DNA of 64,000 bases from Spartinivicinus ruber (GTDB lineage: Bacteria > Pseudomonadota > Gammaproteobacteria > Pseudomonadales > Zooshikellaceae). Under the pieces are notes generated by a model that was not told the DNA's origin, ran no database searches, and saw only the letters and a list, made by a program, of their open reading frames with translations. The position numbers and the translations under genes were made by a program. Of this stretch, positions 16,138-26,076 are shown piece by piece (positions within the stretch are counted from its first letter, which is position 1; every line of letters begins with the position of its first letter). The stretch covers positions 6,171,001-6,235,000 of the forward strand of contig NZ_CP048878.1 in NCBI RefSeq assembly GCF_011009015.1, given 5' to 3'.

Positions 16138-19100
16138 TTATTGTGTTTTTAATTGTTTCCAGCTTTTGCGGCCTTCTGCGCCTAATAAAGGATTAAGCTT
16201 ATTATTATTGAGTTCTGTTTTAGAACTTTGGTCTGTTGCTGTATCGCCAATAGGCTCCACTCCTGATGGTACTCCATCATATCTAGTTCCCCCGGGCATA
16301 TGCCCATCCACAGAGTCATTCTCGTCAAAAGAACCATCACCGTTATAGTCATAAGCTGGTTGATCTTTAATATAACCTCCATTTTCTTGATTAAGTGCCA
16401 TTCGCCAACCAGAACCACCAATACCACAAACAGATTCGCTAGGTAGCATCGTGTTAAAATAGACACTCTTACCATATAGTAACCCCTGGGTTACCACTCT
16501 TTCGCCTTTGTTATCGGTATTAGTACCTGCTATTAATTCATTGTCATCTGATTTGCGTCCTCCAGTATCAACTAAATCCATATACCATCCATCATGGCCT
16601 CCTGCTGGAGCGGTTTCACCTTCACAGGGTTTATTCCAACAGATTTTATGATTAGTAATTAGACGTTTATTATTTTCTACAGTTATAATTTTCTGTTGTA
16701 ATAAAGTGCTTCTATTTGAAGGAATAATTTTTGGTTCAGTTGGGTCAAATCTTAAGCCATAAAAAGTTTGGGTTGAGTTATTTTCAATATTTTTATCGCC
16801 TTTTTCAAAATATTTACCAGTACCAAAAAATATCATTAAATCACTTTTTTTATTGGTATTTGGTCTTCCTGTTAGATTTGGCTTCACTGTGATAGAACTT
16901 AGTTTACCATTTCTGCTGGCTTTAAAAATAGGCTCACCGCCCAGTACAGACCAGCTGTCTTCATCACTAGAACTAACATCAAACGCCCATAAATTACCAA
17001 ATAAGTCACCAGCAAATACATAGTCAACAACAAAGTCGCCATCAATATCTGCACCTATTGGCGAAGAAAGTCCATTAGGGCGATAAAGTCCTTGAGGGTC
17101 TTGAGCTGGCCCGACATTAGTATCTATTTTCTTTAATACATCACCCGTTTTTATATCTAAAATATACAGAACTGCATTACCTGATCCCACATTGCCATCA
17201 TTTTCAGTGCTGTTATAACCATTACCAAAAACGGCTGCCCAATGCCCGTTGTTATATCGGCCAATTTCTACATTACTGAATGTATAGCCTAAATCACTAC
17301 TTTGCTCGTTTGTATCATCGTTAAATTCCCATAGAGCAATATTGCCAGCATTGGTTTCATCAAACCTAGCGGGGTCAGTAATATCCAAAGCAAATACGCC
17401 CTGGCCACCTGCACCTAAAGTACCTACTAATATTGTGTGCCATTCACTATCATAAAAAGCGCTGGAAATAGTAGGTGTACCGTTAACAAAGTAAGTATGG
17501 CTATCGGTACTAGTGTATTGGCTATCTGCTAATTTATGTAGGTTTTCAAAAACCTTGGAGGGTACATAAGCTAATAACTCTTTACCCCCATTTGCTGAGT
17601 TATCAGCTTGTAAAATATGCAACATACCATCATTAGCACCTACCGCCAGAATAGGTGTTCTATTTTTTTTATCACGGGTAAATTTACTGTAAGTTTCACT
17701 ACCAGCCTTACCCTCTGGTGTAGAACTATCCCAATAAGTAGGATAATACTGTGGTGGTTTTCCAGAGTATTGGGGAGTTGAGTTGGCTATATCACCTAAC
17801 ACACTGGTTCTACGACGGAAGTTAGGTAAGTTTTTACGTCCTCTAATATAGTCAACTAAATTTTTAGCCCACTCATTTTTATCTGCAACTACATCAGGGG
17901 CTGTATTAGTTAAAATAGCCCTTTGGGCTGCACTAATATTATCCCAACTAAATTTTGCTCCCCGACCTTTAGTACCAAATGATGGATCAAAGGTGAGTAT
18001 TTCTCTTCCCAAATTATATGATTGTGTATCAATTTTTTCAGATGCATTCCAAACTTCAATAAAGCCATTTTTAGCATCATTAAACCTGGAGGCAGTTACC
18101 TCACCTGTCCAGCTTTTAGAATCAAATTTTGCACTGTAAACCAGTGTATCTAACTTCAAAGAGGTGCTGCTAGCAGAAACCCCACTGGCAGAGCCGGTAC
18201 TTTGTGATATTTTGTGAAAGGCCTTTCTTAATTGATCTTTTAATTTGCTAGCATTAGTGACAAGGAAATAACTATCTGGTGTGTTATCACCATCACTATC
18301 CCACTCATCTTGTTGATCAAGTATATTGTTTTTTGTACCTGGTTCTTCTATAAAGCCACCCCATTTAGCGGCATACCATAGTGGGTTTTCCAACTGGACT
18401 GCATTACCATTACCTCCCCCTGCAGTAAATATTCTGCTTGTTTCATAAGGTAGTTTTTGACTTCCTTCTGTTCCACTACCATCCAAATACTCATGCCAAG
18501 ATCTTTTACCTGTGACGGTTCCATCAGCCCATTCACTTGGTGGTGTATTTAAAGGATAGTCACCAGCATTTTGTGCAGATATATAAGGGGTATCTTTATC
18601 TCTTACCTCTAAATAAATACCATCTTTAGTTGTGCCAGTAATTACATAGCCAATATGTTGTTGTGCACCACCACCTGCATATTCTGAGCGCAAGGTAATC
18701 TGTATTCTATTACCAGCCAAAACTTGGTATTCATACCGAACGATTGCATCCATGTCATGGTCGTTACCTTGTTCCACATCTTCAAAATTAATTCTGAAGG
18801 AACCTGAATTATCATTTTTTTTAATTTCTTCTACATAGAAGTCAACAATTTGGTTGGTAGGCTTGTGTTCCCCAAAGGTACCATTCGCTGTTTTGGCAAA
18901 AGGCACTAACGTAACCGTATTACCACCAACTGGTATTTTTATTTTAGGGAGCGGAGAAGCCAATGCCACCGAGTAAGTTAGCATTTCTTCCCCTGTATTT
19001 TCCAGGTTGTTGGGGCGATCAACCCCTTCTTGAATCATATACCTTCCAGAACTGATTTTATTACTTCTTCCATATAGTGCTACTGCAGCTGAAAGGTAAC

Positions 19101-21006
19101 TACCTTGTCTATTAGGGTCTTCCGGTGCTAACCCTCTAATATTCCCAAAAGAAGAGATAGGCTTGGCTGTTGGGGCGCCATCATAATGTACAACTGGCTT
19201 CTTGTTCCCTTCTTCTATAGTTAAATCAAGTGGATCATTGGATCCATCTGCATCATTTCTTAAAGCTGATTGCCCTATAAATACATTAGATGAAGGTAGG
19301 TTTTCGCTTTCATTATTCCATATGTTTTGTGCTAAAGCGTTGACATTAAATCCCACCAGATCGTTGGTTGCAGTAGCAACACCTCTACTAAATATTGAAG
19401 AAGGAATTTGGTCAGAATCGTAGGATGGGTTTATATCACTAATTACCAACTGCACAGGTTTAGCACACACATTGTAGCCTGCGCGATTGTCGGCTGTTTT
19501 ATAGGGCTGGTTCCAAGGCGCAATATTTAAACCTAATGCTTCGTCAATACTACCATTATTGTTAAAGGTAAATGCCGGCGAAGGATTTCCTGTGTTTGAA
19601 AAATAGCGGACAACTTCATACATCATCTCTGCTATTGGATTACCCCAGTCTACACATTTGCCATCTTGTAATGGGCGAAGCTCACCATTAAAGGTGTTAA
19701 AGTAATCACCATAATAAATATTTTCTATTATTTCCCCTTCATCGTTATAAGTCACTTTTTTATCTTTACAACGATACCCATTATCTTCTTTAGTATAGTA
19801 ATCTCTCTCTCCAGCTAAACCAAAAACTCTAAATTTATCAATAGTGCTAATAATTCCATTGATGTTTGTAAAAATCCCTGTACTAAGGTCCACTTCGTCT
19901 TTAAAATCCCGAATAGCTTTTCTTAAAACCCCACCAGATGTATTTTTGTTATATGATCCAGAGAATAATCCAAAACGCATTTTTTCATTTTCACCATACT
20001 CCTGTAATACTCCCACTGGTTTATAAACAGAAACTAAATTGTCATCATCATCTTTTTGATTTCCTGCATATATTTTACAATCTTCTGTAGGGAAATCTTT
20101 ATCACATACTTCCACCTGCACTGCAAAGTCGTATAAATTATTTGCAACAGGACCATTTATTACAGTCCCCCTATTTAGTTGAAAACTTGTAGTTGCTGGG
20201 TTAGATGTATATGCATCTGCAACAGGCCTTTCTTTTGACACCCACTCCCAAATGCGAACTTCAGTACTTGGCACTACACGTAAAAGAGGTAAACTAACAC
20301 TTTCGCCAATTGCTGGTTCTACAGGCGTCAACCTTAAAGTGTCACGTCTTGCAGACCTTGTATAATCAAGCAATGAGGTATTGGCAAATAAGTGCCTTGT
20401 ATCTGCAGGAGGACTTGGCAAAGGCGAATAGTCATTAATATGATAGCCATCATGCGCTAAGCTGGTATACTCTTTTCCCCAGCTATGGGCATCCTGTGGT
20501 ATATAGCTTCTTCTTAGCACCGTCAGTTCATACTCATCAACCGAGCGATACCCTCCATATAATACTTTTCGTAAAGCATCCATTCTTGACGTTGTTAAGT
20601 AATTTAAAAAGTCACCACTCCATTTATTATTTTCACAGGTTTTTTTGTATTCTTTTCCACCCCTGTTTTTTGTTACAGTTGTGGCTACAGGCTCATATCT
20701 TTCTTCACCTTGATTGTAATCATAACAAAGAGTTGAATTAAAATAGCCAAAGTAATCCATCTCATTGGGTTTATAAGTAGTATCTAAGTTACCATCGTTA
20801 TTTAAATCACTGGCATCATTATAAGCCTCATAATAAAGCTTATGGTCACGCCCCATTACCATCATGACAAGGGGTGCTTCAGAAGCTGAAATAAATAATG
20901 GTTTATTGGCTATATCTAAGTCAGCGCCCCAACTTAATGATGCTTGAAGCACAGAGGCAGAAACAATAGAAGATATAAGCGTTATTTTAAAATTCATTTT
21001 ACTCAT
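16138..21006 (-). CDS. pilY1: Large PilY1-family pilus tip protein without MIDAS motif (second cluster)
   Basis: A protein of 1622 residues with a signal peptide (1-28). The region that holds the von Willebrand MIDAS in other PilY1 proteins reads PLVMMVMGRDHKLYYEAYND here, so the DxSxS motif is missing. It is followed by an EF-hand-like loop DLNNDGNLD (about 68). The C-terminal third is a standard PilC/PilY1 beta-propeller with calcium loop DIDGDFVVDY, and a further loop DYNGDGSFDEND lies near the end. The middle, about 150-1000, is an extension not seen in the shorter paralogue. It is expected to cap or prime type IV pili with the minor pilins of this operon. The ATG at 21006 has no close ribosome-binding site, and one at 20997 is equally possible. 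Confidence 0.9.
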   Translation of the reverse strand: MSKMNFKITLISSIVSASVLQASLSWGADLDIANKPLFISASEAPLVMMVMGRDHKLYYEAYNDASDLNNDGNLDTTYKPNEMDYFGYFNSTLCYDYNQGEERYEPVATTVTKNRGGKEYKKTCENNKWSGDFLNYLTTSRMDALRKVLYGGYRSVDEYELTVLRRSYIPQDAHSWGKEYTSLAHDGYHINDYSPLPSPPADTRHLFANTSLLDYTRSARRDTLRLTPVEPAIGESVSLPLLRVVPSTEVRIWEWVSKERPVADAYTSNPATTSFQLNRGTVINGPVANNLYDFAVQVEVCDKDFPTEDCKIYAGNQKDDDDNLVSVYKPVGVLQEYGENEKMRFGLFSGSYNKNTSGGVLRKAIRDFKDEVDLSTGIFTNINGIISTIDKFRVFGLAGERDYYTKEDNGYRCKDKKVTYNDEGEIIENIYYGDYFNTFNGELRPLQDGKCVDWGNPIAEMMYEVVRYFSNTGNPSPAFTFNNNGSIDEALGLNIAPWNQPYKTADNRAGYNVCAKPVQLVISDINPSYDSDQIPSSIFSRGVATATNDLVGFNVNALAQNIWNNESENLPSSNVFIGQSALRNDADGSNDPLDLTIEEGNKKPVVHYDGAPTAKPISSFGNIRGLAPEDPNRQGSYLSAAVALYGRSNKISSGRYMIQEGVDRPNNLENTGEEMLTYSVALASPLPKIKIPVGGNTVTLVPFAKTANGTFGEHKPTNQIVDFYVEEIKKNDNSGSFRINFEDVEQGNDHDMDAIVRYEYQVLAGNRIQITLRSEYAGGGAQQHIGYVITGTTKDGIYLEVRDKDTPYISAQNAGDYPLNTPPSEWADGTVTGKRSWHEYLDGSGTEGSQKLPYETSRIFTAGGGNGNAVQLENPLWYAAKWGGFIEEPGTKNNILDQQDEWDSDGDNTPDSYFLVTNASKLKDQLRKAFHKISQSTGSASGVSASSTSLKLDTLVYSAKFDSKSWTGEVTASRFNDAKNGFIEVWNASEKIDTQSYNLGREILTFDPSFGTKGRGAKFSWDNISAAQRAILTNTAPDVVADKNEWAKNLVDYIRGRKNLPNFRRRTSVLGDIANSTPQYSGKPPQYYPTYWDSSTPEGKAGSETYSKFTRDKKNRTPILAVGANDGMLHILQADNSANGGKELLAYVPSKVFENLHKLADSQYTSTDSHTYFVNGTPTISSAFYDSEWHTILVGTLGAGGQGVFALDITDPARFDETNAGNIALWEFNDDTNEQSSDLGYTFSNVEIGRYNNGHWAAVFGNGYNSTENDGNVGSGNAVLYILDIKTGDVLKKIDTNVGPAQDPQGLYRPNGLSSPIGADIDGDFVVDYVFAGDLFGNLWAFDVSSSDEDSWSVLGGEPIFKASRNGKLSSITVKPNLTGRPNTNKKSDLMIFFGTGKYFEKGDKNIENNSTQTFYGLRFDPTEPKIIPSNRSTLLQQKIITVENNKRLITNHKICWNKPCEGETAPAGGHDGWYMDLVDTGGRKSDDNELIAGTNTDNKGERVVTQGLLYGKSVYFNTMLPSESVCGIGGSGWRMALNQENGGYIKDQPAYDYNGDGSFDENDSVDGHMPGGTRYDGVPSGVEPIGDTATDQSSKTELNNNKLNPLLGAEGRKSWKQLKTQ

Positions 21007-21023
21007 AGTTACAACATAATACC

Positions 21024-21548
21024 TTATTCTGCATTTTTCATGATAATTGTTTGTAAATAAGCGGTGCTATTTCCTGGGCCATTTCCCATAGCGGTAACTC
21101 GATAAAATACTTTTTTTTCAGAGTTAGAGTTTCGGTCATTTACCGCTCCACCACTTTGTTTAAACCCATAGTCTTCTATTATATATTTTGGCTTTTCTTT
21201 TGTGCCAACAATTGGGGTATAGCTCGTTATTTTGGTCGCTTTTTTCCAGTGCTCTTTATTTTGCCATATTTTATTAGTAGGATCATAATACCATACTTTT
21301 AAATCATCAGTCTGTTCAGTTCCTATGGGTGAGTGTTCTGGATTATCTTTACTAAATAACCACTGTTCTGCATCCATTAAAGCGACTTCTGCTGCTTCTA
21401 ATGCTATTTGATTAGCTTGTTGATTAGCAATTAACTTAGTACTGCTGGTTAAGGAACTGGTAATACTTACGCCTATAATGGTTAGCACTAGCATAATTAT
21501 CAGGCAATATACTAACGCTACCCCTTGCTGTTTGTTTAGGTTTTTCAT
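21024..21548 (-). CDS. pilX: Type IV minor pilin assembly protein PilX (second cluster)
   Basis: A protein of 174 residues from the ATG at 21548, with leader MKNLNKQQG, then VALVYCLIIMLVLTIIGVS and the PilX-type follow-on (ANQQANQIALEAAEVALMDAEQWL). As in the first cluster, it has no Glu5. The next 70 residues are charged and soluble. An upstream ATG at 21608 would overlap pilW and give an unlikely 29-residue leader, so 21548 is preferred despite a weak ribosome-binding site. It lies directly upstream of pilY1 in the operon. Confidence 0.85.
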   Translation of the reverse strand: MKNLNKQQGVALVYCLIIMLVLTIIGVSITSSLTSSTKLIANQQANQIALEAAEVALMDAEQWLFSKDNPEHSPIGTEQTDDLKVWYYDPTNKIWQNKEHWKKATKITSYTPIVGTKEKPKYIIEDYGFKQSGGAVNDRNSNSEKKVFYRVTAMGNGPGNSTAYLQTIIMKNAE

Positions 21549-21558
21549 ATCGAGTGTC

Positions 21559-22401
21559 TTATCGAAGTGGGTTACGAACAGAAACTGTGCTATTGAATAC
21601 TTGGCCATAGAGCTTTGAATCGCTGATAGCTATATCCGCTTGATCAAGAATCGTGTATTTATTTTTTTTACCCTCTTTGTCTTTATTATTAGCGTTACTG
21701 CTAAATACACCCGATGTAACTAATAAGCCAATTCGTACAGAAACAACCTTTTCCCATAGTTTTTTACTGGTTACATCGGCTGCGTTCATGTAGCTATTGG
21801 CAATATAATCTTGGCTTTTATCAGTATCAGCGCCAAATAATAACTGTAAACTTTCTACACCACTGATTAACGTGATGGTTTTTTCAATGGCATTATCAAC
21901 CACAATACGACACTTTAATTCATATTTTTTATTCACAAATAGTATTTCTGTTACTACTTGGCTTTCTGCATGTGCGGTACCTGAACAGTCTTGCATTGTT
22001 TGGTCAGTTGAGCTGCCATAATAGCGAGTAAAGAGAATATCACTGTCTTTTTTAGGGCCTTCATCATCCTCACCACCTTCATGACTATTAATAGCCGTAA
22101 TAAATTGATCTAACTTCCAGCCAGGGTCCTGTAAATCAGTTTTAGTAGTTTCACGAAATTTTATATCTGCTCCTCCATGGGGAATCGCTTTCCAGCCAGC
22201 TCGCATGATGCTTTCTTGAATAAATTTTTGTGCATAACGGGCATTTTCCTGTAGGCGGCTATTATCTACGATGGTGCCATAGGTATTTTTATTAGCAACA
22301 TACATCATTAGTGCTGCACCACTTAAAAATAACCCTAGAGTTAATGCAATCATTAACTCTATCAGGGTAAAACCCTGTTGTTTGGTAAACGTATATCTCA
22401 T
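21559..22401 (-). CDS. pilW: Type IV minor pilin PilW (second cluster)
   Basis: A protein of 280 residues. The leader MRYTFTKQQG is followed by FTLIEL (Glu5) and the helix MIALTLGLFLSGAALMMYV. The segment SRLQENARYAQKFIQESIMRAGW is the PilW signature. It has a conserved late strand VVSVRIGLLVTSG also seen in the paralogue at 5886-6698 (VRAVKVGILVNSG), which shows the two clusters are related by ancient duplication. It lies between pilV and pilX. Confidence 0.9.
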   Translation of the reverse strand: MRYTFTKQQGFTLIELMIALTLGLFLSGAALMMYVANKNTYGTIVDNSRLQENARYAQKFIQESIMRAGWKAIPHGGADIKFRETTKTDLQDPGWKLDQFITAINSHEGGEDDEGPKKDSDILFTRYYGSSTDQTMQDCSGTAHAESQVVTEILFVNKKYELKCRIVVDNAIEKTITLISGVESLQLLFGADTDKSQDYIANSYMNAADVTSKKLWEKVVSVRIGLLVTSGVFSSNANNKDKEGKKNKYTILDQADIAISDSKLYGQVFNSTVSVRNPLR

Positions 22402-22413
22402 TTTTAAATGCTC

Positions 22414-22968
22414 TTAAATACAGCTGTTATGCTTATCGTCTTTTACAGTATTTCGACAAAAATCGACTACTGTTTTATATTCGTCTGATTTACCACCTTC
22501 TTCTGCCTGAATATCTTTCCAGGTAATGGTAATGGTATATCTCCCTTTATCACTTGCATCACCTTTTACAGTGGCACTGGCATTAGGTAAACCAAGGGTT
22601 GAGACACCTTTTTTGCCATTTGCCATACCTACCAAGCCTGACCATTGGACTAGGTCCCATGCAGCTAACTCTGCAGGAGTGCAGCTTTTATCTTTACCTG
22701 CGCATTTATCAGATTCACCGGAAATAGTTTTATCTTTTGCTAATTCATAATGCCCATCCCAAACACCTTGGGTATTAGCTCGCATACGTCCAATTAAGTC
22801 TTGAGTGGCCATCATTGCCTGGGTGCGGAAATAATTAGAGTGACTGGTTTTAACGCCATATAACATTAAACCGGCAATGCCTAATAAACCAATAGTCATC
22901 ACTAGCAGTGTGATTAACACTTCAATCATCCCAACCCCTTGCTGGGAAAATTTTAGTTTTTTATTCAT
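22414..22968 (-). CDS. pilV: Type IV minor pilin PilV (second cluster)
   Basis: A protein of 184 residues. The leader MNKKLKFSQQG is followed by VGMIEV (Glu5) and the helix LITLLVMTIGLLGIAGLMLYG. MMATQDLIGRMRANTQG is the PilV family hallmark. The C-terminal half carries two CxxC-like Cys clusters (CAGKDKSC). It is separated from fimT by 2 bp and from pilW by 12 bp, so it is tightly packed in the operon. Confidence 0.9.
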   Translation of the reverse strand: MNKKLKFSQQGVGMIEVLITLLVMTIGLLGIAGLMLYGVKTSHSNYFRTQAMMATQDLIGRMRANTQGVWDGHYELAKDKTISGESDKCAGKDKSCTPAELAAWDLVQWSGLVGMANGKKGVSTLGLPNASATVKGDASDKGRYTITITWKDIQAEEGGKSDEYKTVVDFCRNTVKDDKHNSCI

Positions 22969-22970
22969 TA

Positions 22971-23567
22971 TTACTTTTTCTCTTCAACGCAATCTTTTGC
23001 TTGATCTTTTTTAGTCATGGCAGAGCCGATCATGCCTAGTGAAAGGGCAGTTTTAAAACCGCTTTTACAAATGGAAATAGTCAATGGCTTGGCCAATAAG
23101 GCTTTATCACTTCCGATTTTTGCACCAGCCAGTCCATTAGGGCGATAATAAAAAGCTTTTACTGTCTTTGCTGCTGCTTCTTGGTGAATGGCGTATTGAA
23201 TGCTGTTGTCGGATAATCGATCTACTCTAACGAGTAGTTCTCCATCATCTTTATCAGTTCCTTTGTCGTATTGATCGTTATTATTTTCATCTGAAAATAC
23301 CATCCAGCCGAATCTCCATTCACCTGTGTCACTGCATTCACTGGCGTTTGCTGTTTTCAAGCCGCAAATAATGGTTTTGGTGTTGTTGGTGATGGCATTG
23401 GAGCGGGCGAGGCTGATAGCGGCGGCTAATCGGTCCTTTGCTGAATTCATACGGTTGTTGTCAATGAAGTTACTCATTGAGGGTATGCCAATACCCGCGA
23501 TAATGGCTAACACGGCAATGGTTACCATTAATTCAATTAAGGTAAAACCTGTTGTTTTTTTGATCAC
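22971..23567 (-). CDS. fimT: FimT/GspH-family pseudopilin (second cluster)
   Basis: A protein of 198 residues starting with GTG at 23567. The leader MIKKTTG is followed by FTLIEL (Glu5) and MVTIAVLAIIAGIGIPSMSNFI, then the FimT/GspH body (RLAAAISLARSNAI). It is the first gene of the second minor-pilin operon and sits next to pilV with 2 bp between. No strong ribosome-binding site precedes the GTG. FimT proteins are thought to act in pilus biogenesis, and some bind DNA for uptake; basic residues near the C-terminus (KKDQAKD) neither prove nor exclude that here. Confidence 0.9.
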   Translation of the reverse strand: MIKKTTGFTLIELMVTIAVLAIIAGIGIPSMSNFIDNNRMNSAKDRLAAAISLARSNAITNNTKTIICGLKTANASECSDTGEWRFGWMVFSDENNNDQYDKGTDKDDGELLVRVDRLSDNSIQYAIHQEAAAKTVKAFYYRPNGLAGAKIGSDKALLAKPLTISICKSGFKTALSLGMIGSAMTKKDQAKDCVEEKK

Positions 23568-23979
23568 GTTCTAATCACACCCTTAACTTACATTTCCACA
23601 TATTGTGCTGTACACCAAACATGCAACGCGTTTGTATAAAGCTAACGAATTATAACTTTCTTTTATTTGTCACTTTGTGCCACTTGTCTCGAAATATTTC
23701 CACTCGTCGTATTAATACTTGACGAATGGTAGTTTATTGACTGGTTTATGAGCGTTTTGGTGTATTAGTACAAGCTGTATCAATACAAAGAGAAGGAGGA
23801 TGGTGCTCGTTGATAGGTAGCAAGATACATCAATAGGTGTTTGTTTTATCGCCTATTGAAATAGTGTCTAATTATTATTATTTCAGTTACTGATATCCGC
23901 ATAGACCTTAAGCTTTAGGGCTGATAGAGGCCAAAAACCCACTACACTTAGGGGTAGCTGTTGTTTTAGGTTTTATGTA
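23568..23979. other. Divergent spacer before fimT and the coiled-coil gene
   Basis: About 410 bp that must carry the promoter of the second pilin operon and of the plus-strand gene at 23980. No clear terminator, RNA or repeat is seen. Confidence 0.4.
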
Positions 23980-25269
23980 ATGACAGATCAGCTCGTTTTA
24001 GTTGTTTTAGCCAATTATGCTGTTGTTGCAAGTTTGCTTGCGGTTGTGCTGGCTTGGCTGTTGATTAAGCAACATAGAATATCCGTTATCAAAAAGAAGC
24101 TTTTTGATAACCGCAAAGTTATTAGCACCTTGCAAGCCATTTTAGATGAAATGGAGGCTGAGTTAAAAGAGAGTGGGGAAACCGTACCTCAGGAATGGTT
24201 AATTGAGCCAATTAATAGAAGACAGGTTAACTCTCTTAGAAAGCAAGTGTTAACCATTGAAACTGCCGCTTTAAAACATAAGGAGCCTGAGGCTAGAGAT
24301 AAAGAATCTAACCAAGGTTACTGCAAGCTTTTCCAGAAACTACAAAAGGGCTTTCAAAAAGCACTAAGTATTAAGGCGCCTACTTATGAAGATTATTTAA
24401 AGGAACAACTTGCATCACTCGTTGAATATGAAAAACAATTTGACAATGTAAAATTGGATTTATTTCAAGCGCATCACCTTTCGCTTACTGATGCTATTTG
24501 CTTGCGTAAGTCATTGATTCATTTTGAGCTGGAAACCATTCGTGGTCGGCTACAAGGGGATCAGCATCAAGAACGGCTCAACAAAAAGATTATACATTAT
24601 TTTAAAACACTGGCTCCTGAACCGGAGGTGGTACAAGTACCAGCGACATCAGAAGCTTCTGATAAAAAGGCAACAGCTGAAGATCAAGAAAGTGCTATTG
24701 AAAGCACTTTTACAGAACTGGCTATTCAGCAGTCAAACCAGAAGATTGATGGTTACCAAGAACAAATTGCCAGCCTGGAACACATTATTGCGCTTAATGA
24801 GTCAATGATTGCCAAGCTAAAAAAAAGCAAACCTCAGGAAGGAGATACAGAGGAAGACTATCACCGAGAGCTAGAAGAGCTACTGGCAAACTCGCAGAAG
24901 CTGATAAAACAGCTCAGACGTGAAATTATGGATTATAAAGATGAAATCGAAAAACTTGAATATAAAAACAAAAAACTACAAAAAGGAATGCCTGTTGAAG
25001 AGGTAGAAGAGGACCAAGCAGCCAATGATGCATTAGCACAACTTTTTGAGCGTTATTCAATGGATATGGGCAAGAAAGAACAAGAAATTCAACAATTAAA
25101 AGACGAAAAAAATGCTTTATTACAAAAACTAAAACAAACAGCAGTAACTGGCACTAGCATGGATGGACATTATAAAGAAGCCTATGAAGAGGCCATTCAA
25201 AAAATTAAAAGAATGACCCAGGAATATCATTTATTGAATAAGATGTATTTGGATCTTAAAAACAAATAA
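23980..25269 (+). CDS. Membrane-anchored coiled-coil protein of unknown function
   Basis: A protein of 429 residues. One N-terminal transmembrane helix (about 6-29, VVLANYAVVASLLAVVLAWLL) is followed by a basic patch, then a cytoplasmic region dominated by charged heptads. The stretch about 240-425 is almost continuous coiled coil (ELEELLANSQKLIKQLRR and similar). The predicted topology is a short periplasmic N-terminus with a long cytoplasmic rod. I recognise no enzyme motif. It ends 1 bp before the convergent ETF gene, so it is unlikely to belong to either neighbouring pathway. It could be a scaffold or cell-envelope organiser, but nothing in the sequence proves it. Confidence 0.75.
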   Translation: MTDQLVLVVLANYAVVASLLAVVLAWLLIKQHRISVIKKKLFDNRKVISTLQAILDEMEAELKESGETVPQEWLIEPINRRQVNSLRKQVLTIETAALKHKEPEARDKESNQGYCKLFQKLQKGFQKALSIKAPTYEDYLKEQLASLVEYEKQFDNVKLDLFQAHHLSLTDAICLRKSLIHFELETIRGRLQGDQHQERLNKKIIHYFKTLAPEPEVVQVPATSEASDKKATAEDQESAIESTFTELAIQQSNQKIDGYQEQIASLEHIIALNESMIAKLKKSKPQEGDTEEDYHRELEELLANSQKLIKQLRREIMDYKDEIEKLEYKNKKLQKGMPVEEVEEDQAANDALAQLFERYSMDMGKKEQEIQQLKDEKNALLQKLKQTAVTGTSMDGHYKEAYEEAIQKIKRMTQEYHLLNKMYLDLKNK

Positions 25270-26076
25270 CTATTTAACTACCTTCTCCGCCACTAACAAA
25301 TCATATATCGCTTTAGCTGCTTCGGCTGGTGATTTGTTTTCGATTACACTGCCACCTTCGTTTTTACTGCTGGCAGTAGCTGCTTTAAAACGATCAGCAG
25401 CGGTTTTGGCTTTCATAACCTTTAACCGTTTAGGACGCTTTTTAGCTGGGTATGCATTCCAACTGGCCCTCACTTCATCAATACTAATAGTGGCATCTTG
25501 ATCATTAATAACACCTCTTTTTGCCTTACCAAACGCACTTTGACGTGGAGCTGCCGCGGCGGTGTCGATGCTAGCTACAAATGGTATTTGCACTTTAATT
25601 AAACGGCGCTGTCCTCTGGGTAATGCTTGGAGTATTTCTGCAATACGACCATTAATACTTTTTATAGCTGCAACGTTGGGCACCATTGGCAATTTAAGCT
25701 GTTCAGCAATTAAATACGGCGTCATACCTGATGATTCACCTTGTTCAGCTTTAGTGCCGGTAAAAATAATATCGGCTTTATTTTCACTTAAATATTCTAT
25801 TAGCGCTGGAATTGCGTCAGCTTCGTAGGGTTGGTCCAAAACCGTCACTTGGTCCACCCCCATACCTAAATATTGACGTAATACAGATTCTCTAGGGTTA
25901 CCGGCATGAAGTACTTCCAATTGCTCGGGGACTAGATTCAATGCTAATTCCAAAGCTTTCGCATCTTGATCTGCTCTGCGACCACGTTGTGATTTTGGAT
26001 GTAAACCAATGGAAACCAACGTTGTGATTTTGGCAATGCCGTTATTATTAGGTTTTTGTTGAGTATTAGGCTGCAT
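25270..26076 (-). CDS. Electron transfer flavoprotein beta-like subunit for dimethylglycine demethylase
   Basis: A protein of 268 residues with the ETF-beta adenine-nucleotide fold: GRRADQDAKALELALNL, then LGMGVDQVTVLDQP and FTGTKAEQGESSGMTPYLIAEQL, the counterparts of the family's GAD..LL and TG.Q..D.....P..LAE motifs. It is the last gene of the dgc operon and overlaps the alpha-like gene by 11 bp. The order dipeptidase, DUF5943-like, dgcA, dgcB, ETF, ETF is that of Pseudomonas PA5396-PA5401. It should accept electrons from DgcAB and pass them to the quinone pool through an ETF dehydrogenase not in this window. Confidence 0.85.
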   Translation of the reverse strand: MQPNTQQKPNNNGIAKITTLVSIGLHPKSQRGRRADQDAKALELALNLVPEQLEVLHAGNPRESVLRQYLGMGVDQVTVLDQPYEADAIPALIEYLSENKADIIFTGTKAEQGESSGMTPYLIAEQLKLPMVPNVAAIKSINGRIAEILQALPRGQRRLIKVQIPFVASIDTAAAAPRQSAFGKAKRGVINDQDATISIDEVRASWNAYPAKKRPKRLKVMKAKTAADRFKAATASSKNEGGSVIENKSPAEAAKAIYDLLVAEKVVK

